Below, in pieces: positions 21,903-30,365 of a stretch of 55,337 nt of DNA (positions are counted from its first letter, which is position 1; each line of letters begins with the position of its first letter). The translations under genes were made by a program, and so were the position numbers. The notes under the pieces are model-generated. The model did not search any database and had not been told where the DNA came from. It worked only from the letters and a program-made list of their open reading frames with translations. The stretch is from assembly GCA_025928645.1 (NCBI GenBank), contig JAICJD010000004.1, forward strand, positions 1 through 55,337, read 5' to 3'. The stretch is from Gemmatimonadales bacterium. Its GTDB lineage: Bacteria > Gemmatimonadota > Gemmatimonadetes > Gemmatimonadales > GWC2-71-9.

Positions 21903-22963
21903 CCATCCAGGTCCGCAACCTGTGCAAGGCGTTCGGCGACTTCGTCGCCCTGGACGACGTGAGCCTCGAGGTGCCTGGCGGCGAGCTGGTCGCGCTGCTC
22001 GGCCCCTCGGGGTCGGGCAAGACGACGCTGCTCCGGATCATCGCCGGGCTCGAGCCGGCCGATCGGGGCGCCATCTTCTTCCAGGGCGAGGACGCCACGA
22101 GTACACCGGTGCGGGAGCGCCAGGTGGGCTTCGTGTTCCAGCACTATGCGTTGTTCCGCCACATGAGCGTGTTCGAGAACGTGGCCTTCGGGCTGCGCGT
22201 GCGCCCGAAGGCGGCCCGCCCGTCGGAGGCCGAGATCCGCGACACGGTGATGGGCCTGCTCGAGCTGGTGCAGCTCGATGTCCTCGCCAGGCGCCGCCCC
22301 TCCGAGCTTTCGGGCGGGCAGCGCCAGCGCGTGGCGCTCGCCCGGGCGCTCGCCGTGAAGCCGCGCGTGCTGCTGCTGGACGAGCCGTTCGGCGCCCTCG
22401 ACGCCAAGGTCCGGAAGGAGCTCCGGCGCTGGCTCCGGCGGCTGCACGAGGAGGCCCATGTGACCAGCGTCCTGGTTACCCACGACCAGGAGGAGGCGCT
22501 CGAGGTCTCCGACCGGGTGGTGATCATGAACGACGGGCGCGTGGAGCAGAGCGGCACGCCGGAAGAGGTCTACGACCACCCGGCGACCCCGTTCGTCTAC
22601 GGCTTCCTCGGGGACGTCAATCTCTTCCACGGCCGGGTCGGCGGCGGCCGGGTGAGCATCGGCCGGGGCACGCTGGACGCGCCGGAATGGGCGGGGGCGG
22701 AGGAGCAGGCGGCGGTGGTGTACGTGCGGACCCACGACGTCGAGCTCGCGGCGAGCCCCGCGGGAGCGGCATCGCTCGAGGCGGTGGTCCGGCGGGTCCG
22801 CGCCTACGGTCCCCTGGTCCGGGTCGAGCTGGATCTGGTGGAAGGCGGCCGCAGCATCGAGGCGCACATTCCTCGCGCCCGATGCGAGCGGCTGGCGCTG
22901 GCCCGGGGACGGCGGCTCTTCGTGTCTCCGGTCAATCCGCGGATCTTCGCCGAGCCGGCGTGA
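21899..22963 (+). CDS. cysA: Sulfate ABC transporter ATP-binding protein CysA
   Basis: This is the ATPase of the sulfate importer, 354 residues. Its motifs are Walker [10 protein letters not shown], a Q-loop in VFQHYALF, the ABC signature [15 protein letters not shown], Walker [15 protein letters not shown] and the switch histidine in [10 protein letters not shown]. The C-terminal ~120 residues form a TOBE-like regulatory domain with RTHDVEL. The true start is the ATG at 21899 overlapping the cysW stop. The 1068-codon entry in the ORF track runs backwards through cysW and cysT in the wrong frame and is not one protein. This is the last gene of the uptake operon and converges on the HTTM gene. 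Confidence 0.95.
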   Translation: MTIQVRNLCKAFGDFVALDDVSLEVPGGELVALLGPSGSGKTTLLRIIAGLEPADRGAIFFQGEDATSTPVRERQVGFVFQHYALFRHMSVFENVAFGLRVRPKAARPSEAEIRDTVMGLLELVQLDVLARRRPSELSGGQRQRVALARALAVKPRVLLLDEPFGALDAKVRKELRRWLRRLHEEAHVTSVLVTHDQEEALEVSDRVVIMNDGRVEQSGTPEEVYDHPATPFVYGFLGDVNLFHGRVGGGRVSIGRGTLDAPEWAGAEEQAAVVYVRTHDVELAASPAGAASLEAVVRRVRAYGPLVRVELDLVEGGRSIEAHIPRARCERLALARGRRLFVSPVNPRIFAEPA

Positions 22964-22986
22964 GGCGGCGCGGCCCGCGGCTCGAT

Positions 22987-23964
22987 CTACGGCGCCTCCG
23001 GCGCGGCCTGGCCCGCGCCCCGGCCCGCCGAGGAACGCACCCGGTGGACCAGGGCGGGGAACCAGTCCGGATCGAGGAACAGCAGGAGCATGGCGTTCAT
23101 CACGATGTGCTGGAAGAACGGGTGGCCCCCGGTGAGATACAGGCCGATGTGGAAGAACACCCCGCCGAGGAAGAACAGCGGCGCGATCCGGGGCACCAGC
23201 AGGGACACGAAGTAGAAGGTCTCGAACAGGATCGTGAACACCGACATCACGATGCAGAGCGTGTGGTGCTGCGCGAGCCAGATGCCCAGGGGAATGTTGC
23301 CGGGGATGGCGTCGCTCATCACCGAGATCTGCAGCGTGTAGCCGTTCATCCACCGGAACCCGCCCACCAGCAGCTTCGTGATGCCGGTCGAGAAGTACGT
23401 GAGCGCCAGCAGCACGTGGGCGAGCTTGAGCGGCCACATCGCGAGGTCGGACCGGGGAGCCTCGACCTCGCCGCCTTGGGCGCGCGCCCGCCGCCCGCGC
23501 AGCCCGGCGTCGACCGACAGGCTCTCGCCCGCCGGCGAAAACGCCAGCGCCAGCAGGAAGAGCGCGAACAGCGCCTGGTTGTGGTGCACGTCTCCGTAGG
23601 AATAGGCGTGGCTCACGAACACCCACTCGCCAAGCGCGAGAAGGAAGAGGGCCGTGCGGGTCCGGAACCCCACCAGCGCCGCCCATCCGGCGAGCCACAT
23701 GACCCACGACAGGATCGTGAGGTTGAGCGGGGTGAACAGGGCGTCCCGCGGCGCGACCGCGGTGAGCACCCGTATGAGCGGCTGCGGATCGACGAAGTGT
23801 TGATTCTTCTCGGCGAGATGGATCTGGTACTGCAGCGACGGGAAGAACCAGAACAGCTCGAAGGCTACCGCGAAAACGCGTGCGCCCGCGAGGTTGAGCG
23901 TCGTGGTCGTGGGGAACCAGTACGCATTCCAGTGGTCGACGAGCCATCGGCGTGAAGCGCTGAT
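22987..23964 (-). CDS. HTTM-domain membrane protein (vitamin-K-dependent carboxylase-like), apparent ATC start
   Basis: This multi-pass membrane protein of the HTTM family is related in fold to the membrane part of gamma-glutamyl carboxylase; the bacterial function is mostly unknown. Visible segments are LNLAGARVFAVAFELFWFFPS, PLKLAHVLLALTYFSTGITKL (the family's conserved Y-F-s-G-x-x-K helix) and LFFLGGVFFHIGLYLTGGHPFFQHIVMNAMLLLFLDPDW. The ORF track begins at GTG 23769. However, 65 codons of good coding sequence precede it (RRWLVDHWNAYWFPTTT...), back to a TAG that ends the upstream gene in the same frame. The only plausible start is ATC at 23964, six bases after GAGG. No ATG, GTG or TTG exists in that stretch. 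Confidence 0.8.
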   Translation of the reverse strand: MSASRRWLVDHWNAYWFPTTTTLNLAGARVFAVAFELFWFFPSLQYQIHLAEKNQHFVDPQPLIRVLTAVAPRDALFTPLNLTILSWVMWLAGWAALVGFRTRTALFLLALGEWVFVSHAYSYGDVHHNQALFALFLLALAFSPAGESLSVDAGLRGRRARAQGGEVEAPRSDLAMWPLKLAHVLLALTYFSTGITKLLVGGFRWMNGYTLQISVMSDAIPGNIPLGIWLAQHHTLCIVMSVFTILFETFYFVSLLVPRIAPLFFLGGVFFHIGLYLTGGHPFFQHIVMNAMLLLFLDPDWFPALVHRVRSSAGRGAGQAAPEAP

Positions 23965-23967
23965 CGT

Positions 23968-24414
23968 CTACCTCGATTCGGGGCCGGCGGCGTGGAAGAT
24001 CAGCACCGGGAGCGAGTCCGTGCGCAGTCCGGTGTCGGTCACGGTGTAGACCTGACCGGAGGTGCGGAGGGTGAGCAGTGAATCTCTGCGGCCGCGGTTC
24101 ACCCGACGGATGAGCTCCCGGGCCACCGCGGTGTCGCCGGCATAGATCGGCGCGGTGTAGGTGGTCCCGAACGCGGGGCCGCTGAGTCCGACCACCTCGG
24201 CGCTGACGACCACGTCCGCTCCGCTCGTGGTCGTCCCGATGAGGCTCCGCTTCTTGGCCTGGACCGGCCCGGCCGGGTAGGACCTCGCGTACATCGTCCA
24301 CGCGAGGAAGGGCCAGCGCGTCTGCCGGGCGCCCTGAAACGAGAGCACCGGCAGGGCGTGAAGCCCGACCACGATCAGGATGAACAGCGAGACCCAGATT
24401 CGCGAGCGCGACAT
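23968..24414 (-). CDS. Small membrane-anchored exported protein, partner of HTTM
   Basis: This protein of about 148 residues is not recognised. The ATG at 24414 has GGAGAA seven bases upstream; the track's earlier start lacks support. It begins MSRSRIWVSLFILIVVGLHALPVLS, a single N-terminal membrane anchor or uncleaved signal. After it comes a compact periplasmic domain with strand-like segments (ADVVVSAEVVGLSG, TTYTAPIYAG, LLTLRTSGQVYTVTDTG). It sits immediately upstream of the HTTM gene, which begins right after its stop. Small partners of this kind next to HTTM genes may act together in the membrane; that is inference. Confidence 0.65.
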   Translation of the reverse strand: MSRSRIWVSLFILIVVGLHALPVLSFQGARQTRWPFLAWTMYARSYPAGPVQAKKRSLIGTTTSGADVVVSAEVVGLSGPAFGTTYTAPIYAGDTAVARELIRRVNRGRRDSLLTLRTSGQVYTVTDTGLRTDSLPVLIFHAAGPESR

Positions 24415-24553
24415 GAAGCTTTCTCCGGAAAGTCCGAGCCCGCCGCCCGGCCGCAAATCACGGACCGGCGGCGCCCCATGCATCGGCGCCTGCCCACCGT
24501 GCGCCACCCTGCTGCGAGCCGGACGGCGTGGCCGGCCGTCTTCCGCCGGATGG

Positions 24554-24559
24554 TAGATT
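24554..24559 (+). promoter_or_regulatory. Putative -10 box (TAGATT) upstream of sulfotransferase 1
   Basis: GGTAGATTGCGGC lies about 80 bases before the sulfotransferase ATG and belongs to the recurrent TAnnTT family of this window. Just downstream is GGCACGAATCGTGC; a near copy (GGCACAAATCGTGC) follows the matching box of the third sulfotransferase gene. Pattern-based inference. Confidence 0.4.
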
Positions 24560-24639
24560 GCGGCATGGCCCGCGCGTGCCGCAAGGCACGAATCGTGCGC
24601 CGGGGCGCCACCTCAATCAGCGACATCGGGGGATCTCGG

Positions 24640-25512
24640 ATGCTGCCGAACTTCATCGTCATCGGCGCCGCCAAAGCGGGCACGACGTCCCTGCATTGGT
24701 ACCTCGCCGAGCACCCCGAGATCTTCATGACCAAGGTGAAGGACCCGGGGTACTTCGCCTACGGCGTGGACGGCGAGGGGCAGCTGCTCTGGGGCGAGCC
24801 CGAGCGCCACGTCTTTCCGGTTCGCACCCTGGCCGAGTACGAAGCCTTGTTCGCCGACGCCGGCGGGGCGAAGGCGGTCGGCGAGGCCTCAACCACTTAC
24901 CTCGAGTGCCCTGAGGCGCCCGGCCGCATGCGCGCGCTGCTGCCGGCGGTCCGGGTACTCTGCAGCATCCGCCACCCGGTGGACCGGGCCTACTCCGACT
25001 ATATCATGCATCTGCGGCGCCGGGGACTCCCCTTCGATCCCGCCCGCGAGCTCACGGCCTCGGCCGCCTGGGCGCGGCCGGAGTCGCGCTGGATGCGGAT
25101 CGGTCGGTACCACGAGCAGCTGATGCGCTACTATGAGGCGTTCCCGCGGGAGCAGATCCGGGTGCTGGTGTTCGACGATCTGCGGCGGCACCCGCAGGCA
25201 TTCACCCGCGACGTGTACCGGTTCCTTGGCGTCGACGACTCCTTCGTCCCCGATTTCAACACTCCGCACGCCGCCGGCGGCATCCCCGCGAGCCCGTTGC
25301 TGGAAAAGGTATTCCTGCGCGCGGCCGCGTCGTCGGTAAAGACGTGGATCCCGACCCGCACGGCCAACTGGTTCCGGCGCCTTCGCGGGCGTACCCTGCG
25401 GCAGCCGCCGAGGCTGCCGCCGGATCTGCGGCGCGAGCTGACGGTGCCCCTGCGGGACGAGATCCAGCGAACCTCCGAGCTCATCGGCCGAAGCCTCGAG
25501 CACTGGCTCTAG
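24640..25512 (+). CDS. Sulfotransferase 1 (PAPS-dependent)
   Basis: This 290-residue protein is predicted to transfer sulfate from PAPS to a hydroxyl or amino group, probably on the exopolysaccharide. The 5'-phosphosulfate loop is IVIGAAKAGTTSLHWYLAEHPEIFM at residues 5-30. The 3'-phosphate-binding segment is CSIRHPVDRAYSDYIMHLRRRG near residue 110. VLVFDDLRRHPQAFTRDVYRFLGVDDSF is the typical C-terminal strand-helix of the Sulfotransfer_1/3 families. The start is ATG at 24640, after GGGGGAT. It converges with sulfotransferase 2. Related enzymes modify heparan-like or other glycans, but the acceptor cannot be read from sequence. Confidence 0.9.
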   Translation: MLPNFIVIGAAKAGTTSLHWYLAEHPEIFMTKVKDPGYFAYGVDGEGQLLWGEPERHVFPVRTLAEYEALFADAGGAKAVGEASTTYLECPEAPGRMRALLPAVRVLCSIRHPVDRAYSDYIMHLRRRGLPFDPARELTASAAWARPESRWMRIGRYHEQLMRYYEAFPREQIRVLVFDDLRRHPQAFTRDVYRFLGVDDSFVPDFNTPHAAGGIPASPLLEKVFLRAAASSVKTWIPTRTANWFRRLRGRTLRQPPRLPPDLRRELTVPLRDEIQRTSELIGRSLEHWL

Positions 25513-25515
25513 GAC

Positions 25516-26421
25516 TCACACCCAGTGGCTCAGATCCCGTCCCAGGAGACGGGAAAGCAGCGTCACCTCGTCGCGAAACTCTTCGACCAGCTCCGCGCGA
25601 AACTCGGCCGACAGCGGGCTGCGCGCCTCCTTGACCGTGTTCCGGGTGACGAGGGCGCGCTTGACCGCCTCGACCGGGCCGGCGCCCACGGCGCGCTTCA
25701 GTCCTCGCACCGTATGTAGCAGGAGCGGCGGCGGCTTTCGAAGGAAGTCTCTGAGCCACGGTACCCGCGCCCGCTTGCTGTCGTTGATCCGCGGGAACTC
25801 GGTGCGTTCGTCGGGGGACAGGCCAAGAAATCGGATCACCTGGGCGTACACACGCTCGGGGGATGCGGCGAAGTCCTCGTACACGATCAGCTTGACCTGG
25901 TCGGCCGGGAAGGTGGCCAGCAGGCGCTCGACCTGGGTGCCGAACCTGCCGAACTCCCGATACTGCAGCAGGAAGCTCCCGCGCGAGCGCCGGGGGAGGT
26001 CCAAGCCCTGGGCGCGGCGTGTCTGGAGCCGCCATGCGGCCTGGAAATCGGCGACCGGCTCCTCGGAGACGTACAGGAGCTGAGCGTGCAGCGCGTGGAC
26101 CATGTCGACGGGGTTCCGGAACATGGCGATGATCCTCGCGTCCGGGTTGAACGCGCGGATGTTCGGGATGGCCGCGGTGGAGCGGAGGTAGTACACCGAC
26201 GCTTCGCCCGCGGCCACCTGGGCCGGGGTGCGCTCGGCGAACAGCGCCGCATAGGCTTCCGGCGTCTGGACGATCGGGTAAGGCTTGAGATCGGTGGCGA
26301 AGAAATGCGGCTCCTTGACCCGGGGCATGAAGATGTGCGGGTGGTCTCGCAGGTAGGCGTAAAGCGCGGTGGTGCCGCATTTTGGGGCGCCGACTATGAA
26401 GAAATTCGGGGTAGCTGCCAA
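25516..26421 (-). CDS. Sulfotransferase 2 (PAPS-dependent)
   Basis: This is the second predicted carbohydrate sulfotransferase. From the TTG at 26421 (AGAGGG five bases upstream) it has 301 residues; the 87 extra codons in the ORF track are Pro/Arg/Gly-rich and non-conserved in style. Motifs are FFIVGAPKCGTTALYAYLRDHPHIFMPRVKEPHFF (5'-phosphosulfate loop), IIAMFRNPVDMVHALHAQLLY (3'-phosphate loop) and KLIVYEDFAASPERVYAQVIRFLGL. It is divergent from sulfotransferase 3, and a 20-bp palindrome lies just upstream. Confidence 0.9.
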   Translation of the reverse strand: MAATPNFFIVGAPKCGTTALYAYLRDHPHIFMPRVKEPHFFATDLKPYPIVQTPEAYAALFAERTPAQVAAGEASVYYLRSTAAIPNIRAFNPDARIIAMFRNPVDMVHALHAQLLYVSEEPVADFQAAWRLQTRRAQGLDLPRRSRGSFLLQYREFGRFGTQVERLLATFPADQVKLIVYEDFAASPERVYAQVIRFLGLSPDERTEFPRINDSKRARVPWLRDFLRKPPPLLLHTVRGLKRAVGAGPVEAVKRALVTRNTVKEARSPLSAEFRAELVEEFRDEVTLLSRLLGRDLSHWV

Positions 26422-26447
26422 ACGCGCCCTCTGCCGTTCGAGACGTT

Positions 26448-26467
26448 CTGTGGCGCATGCGCCACAG
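26448..26467. promoter_or_regulatory. Perfect 20-bp palindrome between divergent sulfotransferase genes
   Basis: CTGTGGCGCATGCGCCACAG is fully self-complementary and starts 27 bases upstream of the presumed TTG of sulfotransferase 2. Its shape suits an operator for a dimeric regulator. No known regulator consensus is recognised; the spacing between CTGT and ACAG (12) is not that of a LexA box. Confidence 0.45.
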
Positions 26468-26524
26468 CCGTGTAGCGGGTCGGCCGGGCCGCCAAAGGGG
26501 TGCCCACAGCACCCGGAGCCGTGA

Positions 26525-26530
26525 TAGATT
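26525..26530 (+). promoter_or_regulatory. Putative -10 box (TAGATT) upstream of sulfotransferase 3
   Basis: GATAGATTGCCGC is nearly identical to the box upstream of sulfotransferase 1 (GGTAGATTGCGGC). It lies 160 bases before the ATG, in the divergent region shared with sulfotransferase 2. Pattern-based inference. Confidence 0.35.
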
Positions 26531-26690
26531 GCCGCGCGCAAGTGCCGATGTGATAGGGGTCTGGACGGCACAAATCGTGCTCGTCCGCCGGCGAGCCAGC
26601 GCGGTTTTGGCCCCGCCTTCGGGCCGCACCATGGCCCGCCGTTGACCGGTTGGTCGGGACGACGACGACCCCAGGAGCGCAAACAGCCCG

Positions 26691-27599
26691 ATGAAGATTA
26701 CCAAGCCGATTGTGATCGTGGGAACGGGACGCTGCGGGTCGACGGTCTTTCACCGCCTGCTCGCCTTGCACTCGCAGGTGATGTGGCTCTCGCCGCTGAG
26801 CGAACTCTACCCCGACAAGCCGGCCTACAATCGCTGGGCCGTCAGCGCCATGGGCAACCCGCTGCTCCGGCGAATGCTCGGCAACAAGATTCGCCCCAGC
26901 GAATCCTACAAGTTCTGGGACCGATACGCGTACGGCTTTTCCGAGCCCTGCCGCGACCTGGTGCGGACCGACGTGACCGCCCGGGTCAAGCAGCAGGTCC
27001 GCGCCGCGATCGCGCCCATGCTCACCTCTCGGCGCAACCGGCTGCTGGTCAAGATCACGGCGTGGCCGAGAATCGGCTTTCTCAACGAGATCTTCGAGGA
27101 CGCCCGGTTCGTCCACATCAAACGCGACGGCCGGGCGGTGGCCAGCTCGCTGCTTCACGTCCACTTCTGGCGCGGGTGGTACGGGCCGCAGGGCTGGCGC
27201 AGCGGCATGCTGTCGCCCGAAGATCAGGCCACCTGGGAGAGCTACGATCGCTCGTTCGTGGCCCTGGCCGGCATCGAATGGCAGATTCAGATGCGCGCCA
27301 TGGAAGCGGCCCGGCGCGCGGTGGACCCGGCGCGGTTCCTCGAGGTGAAGTACGAATCCTACTGCGAGCACCCCATGGAGACGTATCGCCAGGTGCTCGA
27401 CTTCGCCGAGCTGCCGGTGACGCCCGCCTTCGAGCGGCAGATCCGCGCCGCGTCCATCCGCGACATGAGCCAGCGCTGGCGCGACGATCTCACGCCCGCG
27501 CAGCAGGCGCTGCTGGACGACCTCCTGCACGACGACCTCATCCGCTACGGCTACGGCGGGTCCGAGGCGACCCGGCTCCAGGCAGCCGCGGGGCGCTAG
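26691..27599 (+). CDS. Sulfotransferase 3 (sulfotransferase family)
   Basis: This is the third sulfotransferase-family protein, 302 residues, more distant from the other two. The N-terminal PAPS loop is PIVIVGTGRCGSTVFHRLLALHSQVMWLSPLSELY. A later strand-loop, ARFVHIKRDGRAVASSLLHVHFWRGW, gives the 3'-phosphate site. FLEVKYESYCEHPMETYRQVLDFAEL is the usual C-terminal strand-helix pair. It is followed 52 bases later by the flippase gene and so joins the sulfation genes directly to the EPS assembly genes. Confidence 0.87.
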   Translation: MKITKPIVIVGTGRCGSTVFHRLLALHSQVMWLSPLSELYPDKPAYNRWAVSAMGNPLLRRMLGNKIRPSESYKFWDRYAYGFSEPCRDLVRTDVTARVKQQVRAAIAPMLTSRRNRLLVKITAWPRIGFLNEIFEDARFVHIKRDGRAVASSLLHVHFWRGWYGPQGWRSGMLSPEDQATWESYDRSFVALAGIEWQIQMRAMEAARRAVDPARFLEVKYESYCEHPMETYRQVLDFAELPVTPAFERQIRAASIRDMSQRWRDDLTPAQQALLDDLLHDDLIRYGYGGSEATRLQAAAGR

Positions 27600-27651
27600 T
27601 GGTCTCGCGCTGTGGTCGGCGCGCCGGGCGGCGCCCGGCGGACGAGCGCCG

Positions 27652-29217
27652 ATGACGTCGCCCGCCGACGGCGCGGCCAAGGCACCTTCGGGGCTCACGA
27701 AGCGGGCCCTCGGCGGCATGCTGTGGACGTTCACCGGCACCGGCGTGCAGGGGCTGGTGCAGCTGCTCGTCCTCATGGCCCTCGGTCGCCTGCTCACGCC
27801 GACCGACTTCGGGCTCATGGGCGCGGCCGGCGTCATCGTCGCCCTCTCGCAGATCGTCTCCTCGGTCGGTGTCGGCCCCGCCATCATCCAGCGCCGCGAG
27901 CTGGAAACGCTGCACATCCGCGCCGCGTTCACCATCTCGGGTGTCCTGGGCTTCGTCCTCGGCGCGCTGGTGTGGTTCACGGCTCCGGCGCTGGCGGCCT
28001 TCTATCGCATCCCCGCGGTCGAGCCGGTGCTGCGCGGCATCGCCCTCCTGTTTCCGATCGACGGCCTCAACACCGTCGGCGAATCGCTGCTCGTCCGGCA
28101 GCTCCGGTTCCGCCTCTTCGTGGCCGTGGAGCTGTTGAGCTACGTCCTCGGCTACGCGTGCGTCGGGGTGGTGCTCGCCTGGCGGGGCTACGGGGTCTGG
28201 GCTCTGGTGGCGGCCAACGTAGCTCAGGTGACGGTGCGAACGGTGGGCATGTACGTCGCGACCATGCACCCGGTGCGCCCCAGCCTGAACTACCGGGCCA
28301 GCCGTGACCTCATCAGCTACGGGTTCGGCCATTCGCTGGCCCAGGTGGGCGCGCTGCTGTCCCAGCAGGGAGACAACCTGGTCGTCGGGCGCTGGCTGGG
28401 TGCGGCCGCGCTGGGCGTCTACGGGCGCGCGTACAACCTCATGGTAATGCCGGCGAGCGTCTTCGGGCGGATCGTCAACCGGGTTCTGTTCCCCGTGATG
28501 GCGCAGGTGCAGGACGAGCCCGAGCGCCTGTCGGGGGCCTACGAGCGGGTGCTGGCCGTCGTCGCGCTCATGTCGCTGCCGGTCAGCGCCTTTCTGTGGG
28601 TCGCGGCGCCCGAGTTCATTCCGGCGCTCCTCGGCCCCGGCTGGACCGGGGTCGTGCTTCCGTTCCGGCTGTTCACGGTGAGCCTCCTGTTCCGCATGAG
28701 CAGCAAGGTCAGCGATGCCTGCACCAAGGCGGCCGGCGCGGTGTATTCACGGGCGCTGGTACAGGGCGTCTTCGCCGCGCTGGTGCTGCTCGGGGCGCTC
28801 ATCGGACAGATCTGGGGGGTCGGCGGTGTCGCGGTCGCGGTGTCCATCGCGATGGGCTTCAACTGGCTCGCCATGGCCGAGCTGAGCCGGCGGGTCACGG
28901 GACTTGCCTGGTCGCGATTCGCGTCGGCCCACGTGCCCGGGCTGGTGTTTGCGCTGCTGGTCGGCCTTACCGCCGCCCTCGGCGCTCAGGGGGCGCGGGC
29001 GGCGCATGTCGGACCCCTCGCGGTGCTGGCCGCCGCCACGGTCGCCGCCGCGCTCGCGGCGACGATCGCGCTCCGCACCCGGCCGGAGCTGTTCCTCGGG
29101 ACCCACGGGGCGTGGACCCTGCGACGGGCCGAGGAGGCCGTGCGCGGGGCCTTTGCCCGGATGGTCCCGCAAACAGCGCGCGACCGCGAGACGCTGGCGA
29201 AGGTGAATTCCGAATGA
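27652..29217 (+). CDS. Polysaccharide flippase (Wzx-like, MOP superfamily)
   Basis: This lipopolysaccharide/EPS flippase moves undecaprenyl-linked repeat units across the inner membrane. It has 521 residues and about 12-14 hydrophobic helices. The N-terminal GLTKRALGGMLWTFTGTGVQGLVQLLVLMALGRLLTPTDFGLMG is the classic start of the family (polysaccharide biosynthesis protein, WcaM/WzxC-like). A charged C-terminal tail of about 40 residues follows the last helix. The stop overlaps the next glycosyltransferase (ATGA), so they are co-translated. Confidence 0.92.
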   Translation: MTSPADGAAKAPSGLTKRALGGMLWTFTGTGVQGLVQLLVLMALGRLLTPTDFGLMGAAGVIVALSQIVSSVGVGPAIIQRRELETLHIRAAFTISGVLGFVLGALVWFTAPALAAFYRIPAVEPVLRGIALLFPIDGLNTVGESLLVRQLRFRLFVAVELLSYVLGYACVGVVLAWRGYGVWALVAANVAQVTVRTVGMYVATMHPVRPSLNYRASRDLISYGFGHSLAQVGALLSQQGDNLVVGRWLGAAALGVYGRAYNLMVMPASVFGRIVNRVLFPVMAQVQDEPERLSGAYERVLAVVALMSLPVSAFLWVAAPEFIPALLGPGWTGVVLPFRLFTVSLLFRMSSKVSDACTKAAGAVYSRALVQGVFAALVLLGALIGQIWGVGGVAVAVSIAMGFNWLAMAELSRRVTGLAWSRFASAHVPGLVFALLVGLTAALGAQGARAAHVGPLAVLAAATVAAALAATIALRTRPELFLGTHGAWTLRRAEEAVRGAFARMVPQTARDRETLAKVNSE

Positions 29218-30365
29218 TGCCGGCCAGCGGCGCCGAGCTCCGGCGACCCGCCGCCAGGTCGAGCGGGCGCCCGATCGCGTTCTTCCTGCCTTCGGTGCGC
29301 GCCGGCGGCGCCCAGCGCGTCGTCGTGAACCTGGTGCAGGGAATGGCCGAGCGAGGGCTCCCCGTGGACGTCGCGCTCGCCATCGCCGAGGGCGCCTTTC
29401 TCAACGAGCTGCCACCGAACGTGAGGCTGGTGGACCTGCGGGCGGGGCGGCTGTTCCGCAGCCTTCGCCCGCTGACGGCCTACCTGCGGGAGACCCGGCC
29501 CCGGGTTCTGATCTCGTCCATCAGCCATGCCAACCTGATCGCCATCTGGGCGGCCCGGCTGGCCCGCCGGCACACGCCCGTCGTCGTCACCGAGCACACG
29601 ACGATGTCGCTCGCCAACGTGCCGGGCAGCCGTCTGGGGGAGCGATTCGGGCCGATGCTGGTGCGGGCGTTCTATCCCTGGGCAGCATCGGTGGTGACCG
29701 TGTCCCGGGGGGCGGCGGACGACCTCGCGCGCAGCACCGGGCTGTCGCGGGAGCGAATGGAAGTGGTGTACAATCCGGTGATCACGCCGCGCGTGCTGGA
29801 GCTGGCCCGGCGGGTGCCGGACCATCCCTGGTTCGCGGCGGGCGCGCCCCCCGTCATCCTCGGCGTGGGCCGGCTGAGCCAGGCGAAGGACTTCCCGAAC
29901 CTCATCCGGGCCTTCGCGGAGGTCCGGCGCCGGCGCGCCGCGCGCCTGCTCATCCTCGGCGAAGGCGAGGACCGTGCGGGGCTGGAGGCGCTGATCGCGG
30001 AGCTGGGGCTGGGCGCCGACGACGTCGCGCTGCCCGGGTTCCGGGATGACGCCGTCAGCTTCATGGCGCACGCCGCGCTGTTCGTGCTCTCGTCGGCGTG
30101 GGAAGGGCTGCCGACCGTGCTGATCGAGGCGCTGGCCGCCGGAACCCCCGTCGTTTCGACCGACTGCCCGAGCGGCCCTCGGGAAATCCTGCAGGAGGGA
30201 CGGCTGGGCGCCTTGGTGCCGGTGGGGAACTCGGCCGCGCTGGCGGACGCGATGCTTCACGCCCTGGATCACCCGCCGCCGGCGCTGCCGGCGGCGGCGC
30301 TCGATCCGTTCACCCAGGATGCCGCGGTCGACCACTACCTCCGCGTGATCGAGGCGACCCAGTGA
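29214..30365 (+). CDS. Glycosyltransferase family 4
   Basis: This is a 383-residue GT-B glycosyltransferase that builds the repeat unit on the cytoplasmic side. The N-terminal loop reads PSVRAGGAQRVVVNLVQGMAERG; the domain linker is MEVVYNPVI; the donor site is ILGVGRLSQAKDFPNLIRAFAEVR; and the C-terminal E-x7-E motif is in SAWEGLPTVLIEALAAGTPVVSTDCPSGPREIL. The closest-looking family is the WbnK/amylovoran-type GT4 with DCPSGPxEIL. The start ATG overlaps the flippase stop and the end overlaps the polymerase start (GTGA). Confidence 0.92.
   Translation: MMPASGAELRRPAARSSGRPIAFFLPSVRAGGAQRVVVNLVQGMAERGLPVDVALAIAEGAFLNELPPNVRLVDLRAGRLFRSLRPLTAYLRETRPRVLISSISHANLIAIWAARLARRHTPVVVTEHTTMSLANVPGSRLGERFGPMLVRAFYPWAASVVTVSRGAADDLARSTGLSRERMEVVYNPVITPRVLELARRVPDHPWFAAGAPPVILGVGRLSQAKDFPNLIRAFAEVRRRRAARLLILGEGEDRAGLEALIAELGLGADDVALPGFRDDAVSFMAHAALFVLSSAWEGLPTVLIEALAAGTPVVSTDCPSGPREILQEGRLGALVPVGNSAALADAMLHALDHPPPALPAAALDPFTQDAAVDHYLRVIEATQ

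Noticed and set aside
19305-24301. Large minus-strand ORFs of 807 and 858 codons
   Set aside because: They lie antisense to sbp, cysT, cysW and cysA and show composition typical of mirrored GC-rich coding sequence.
26448-26467. LexA/SOS box
   Set aside because: CTGT and ACAG are 12 bases apart, not 8, and no SOS gene is adjacent.
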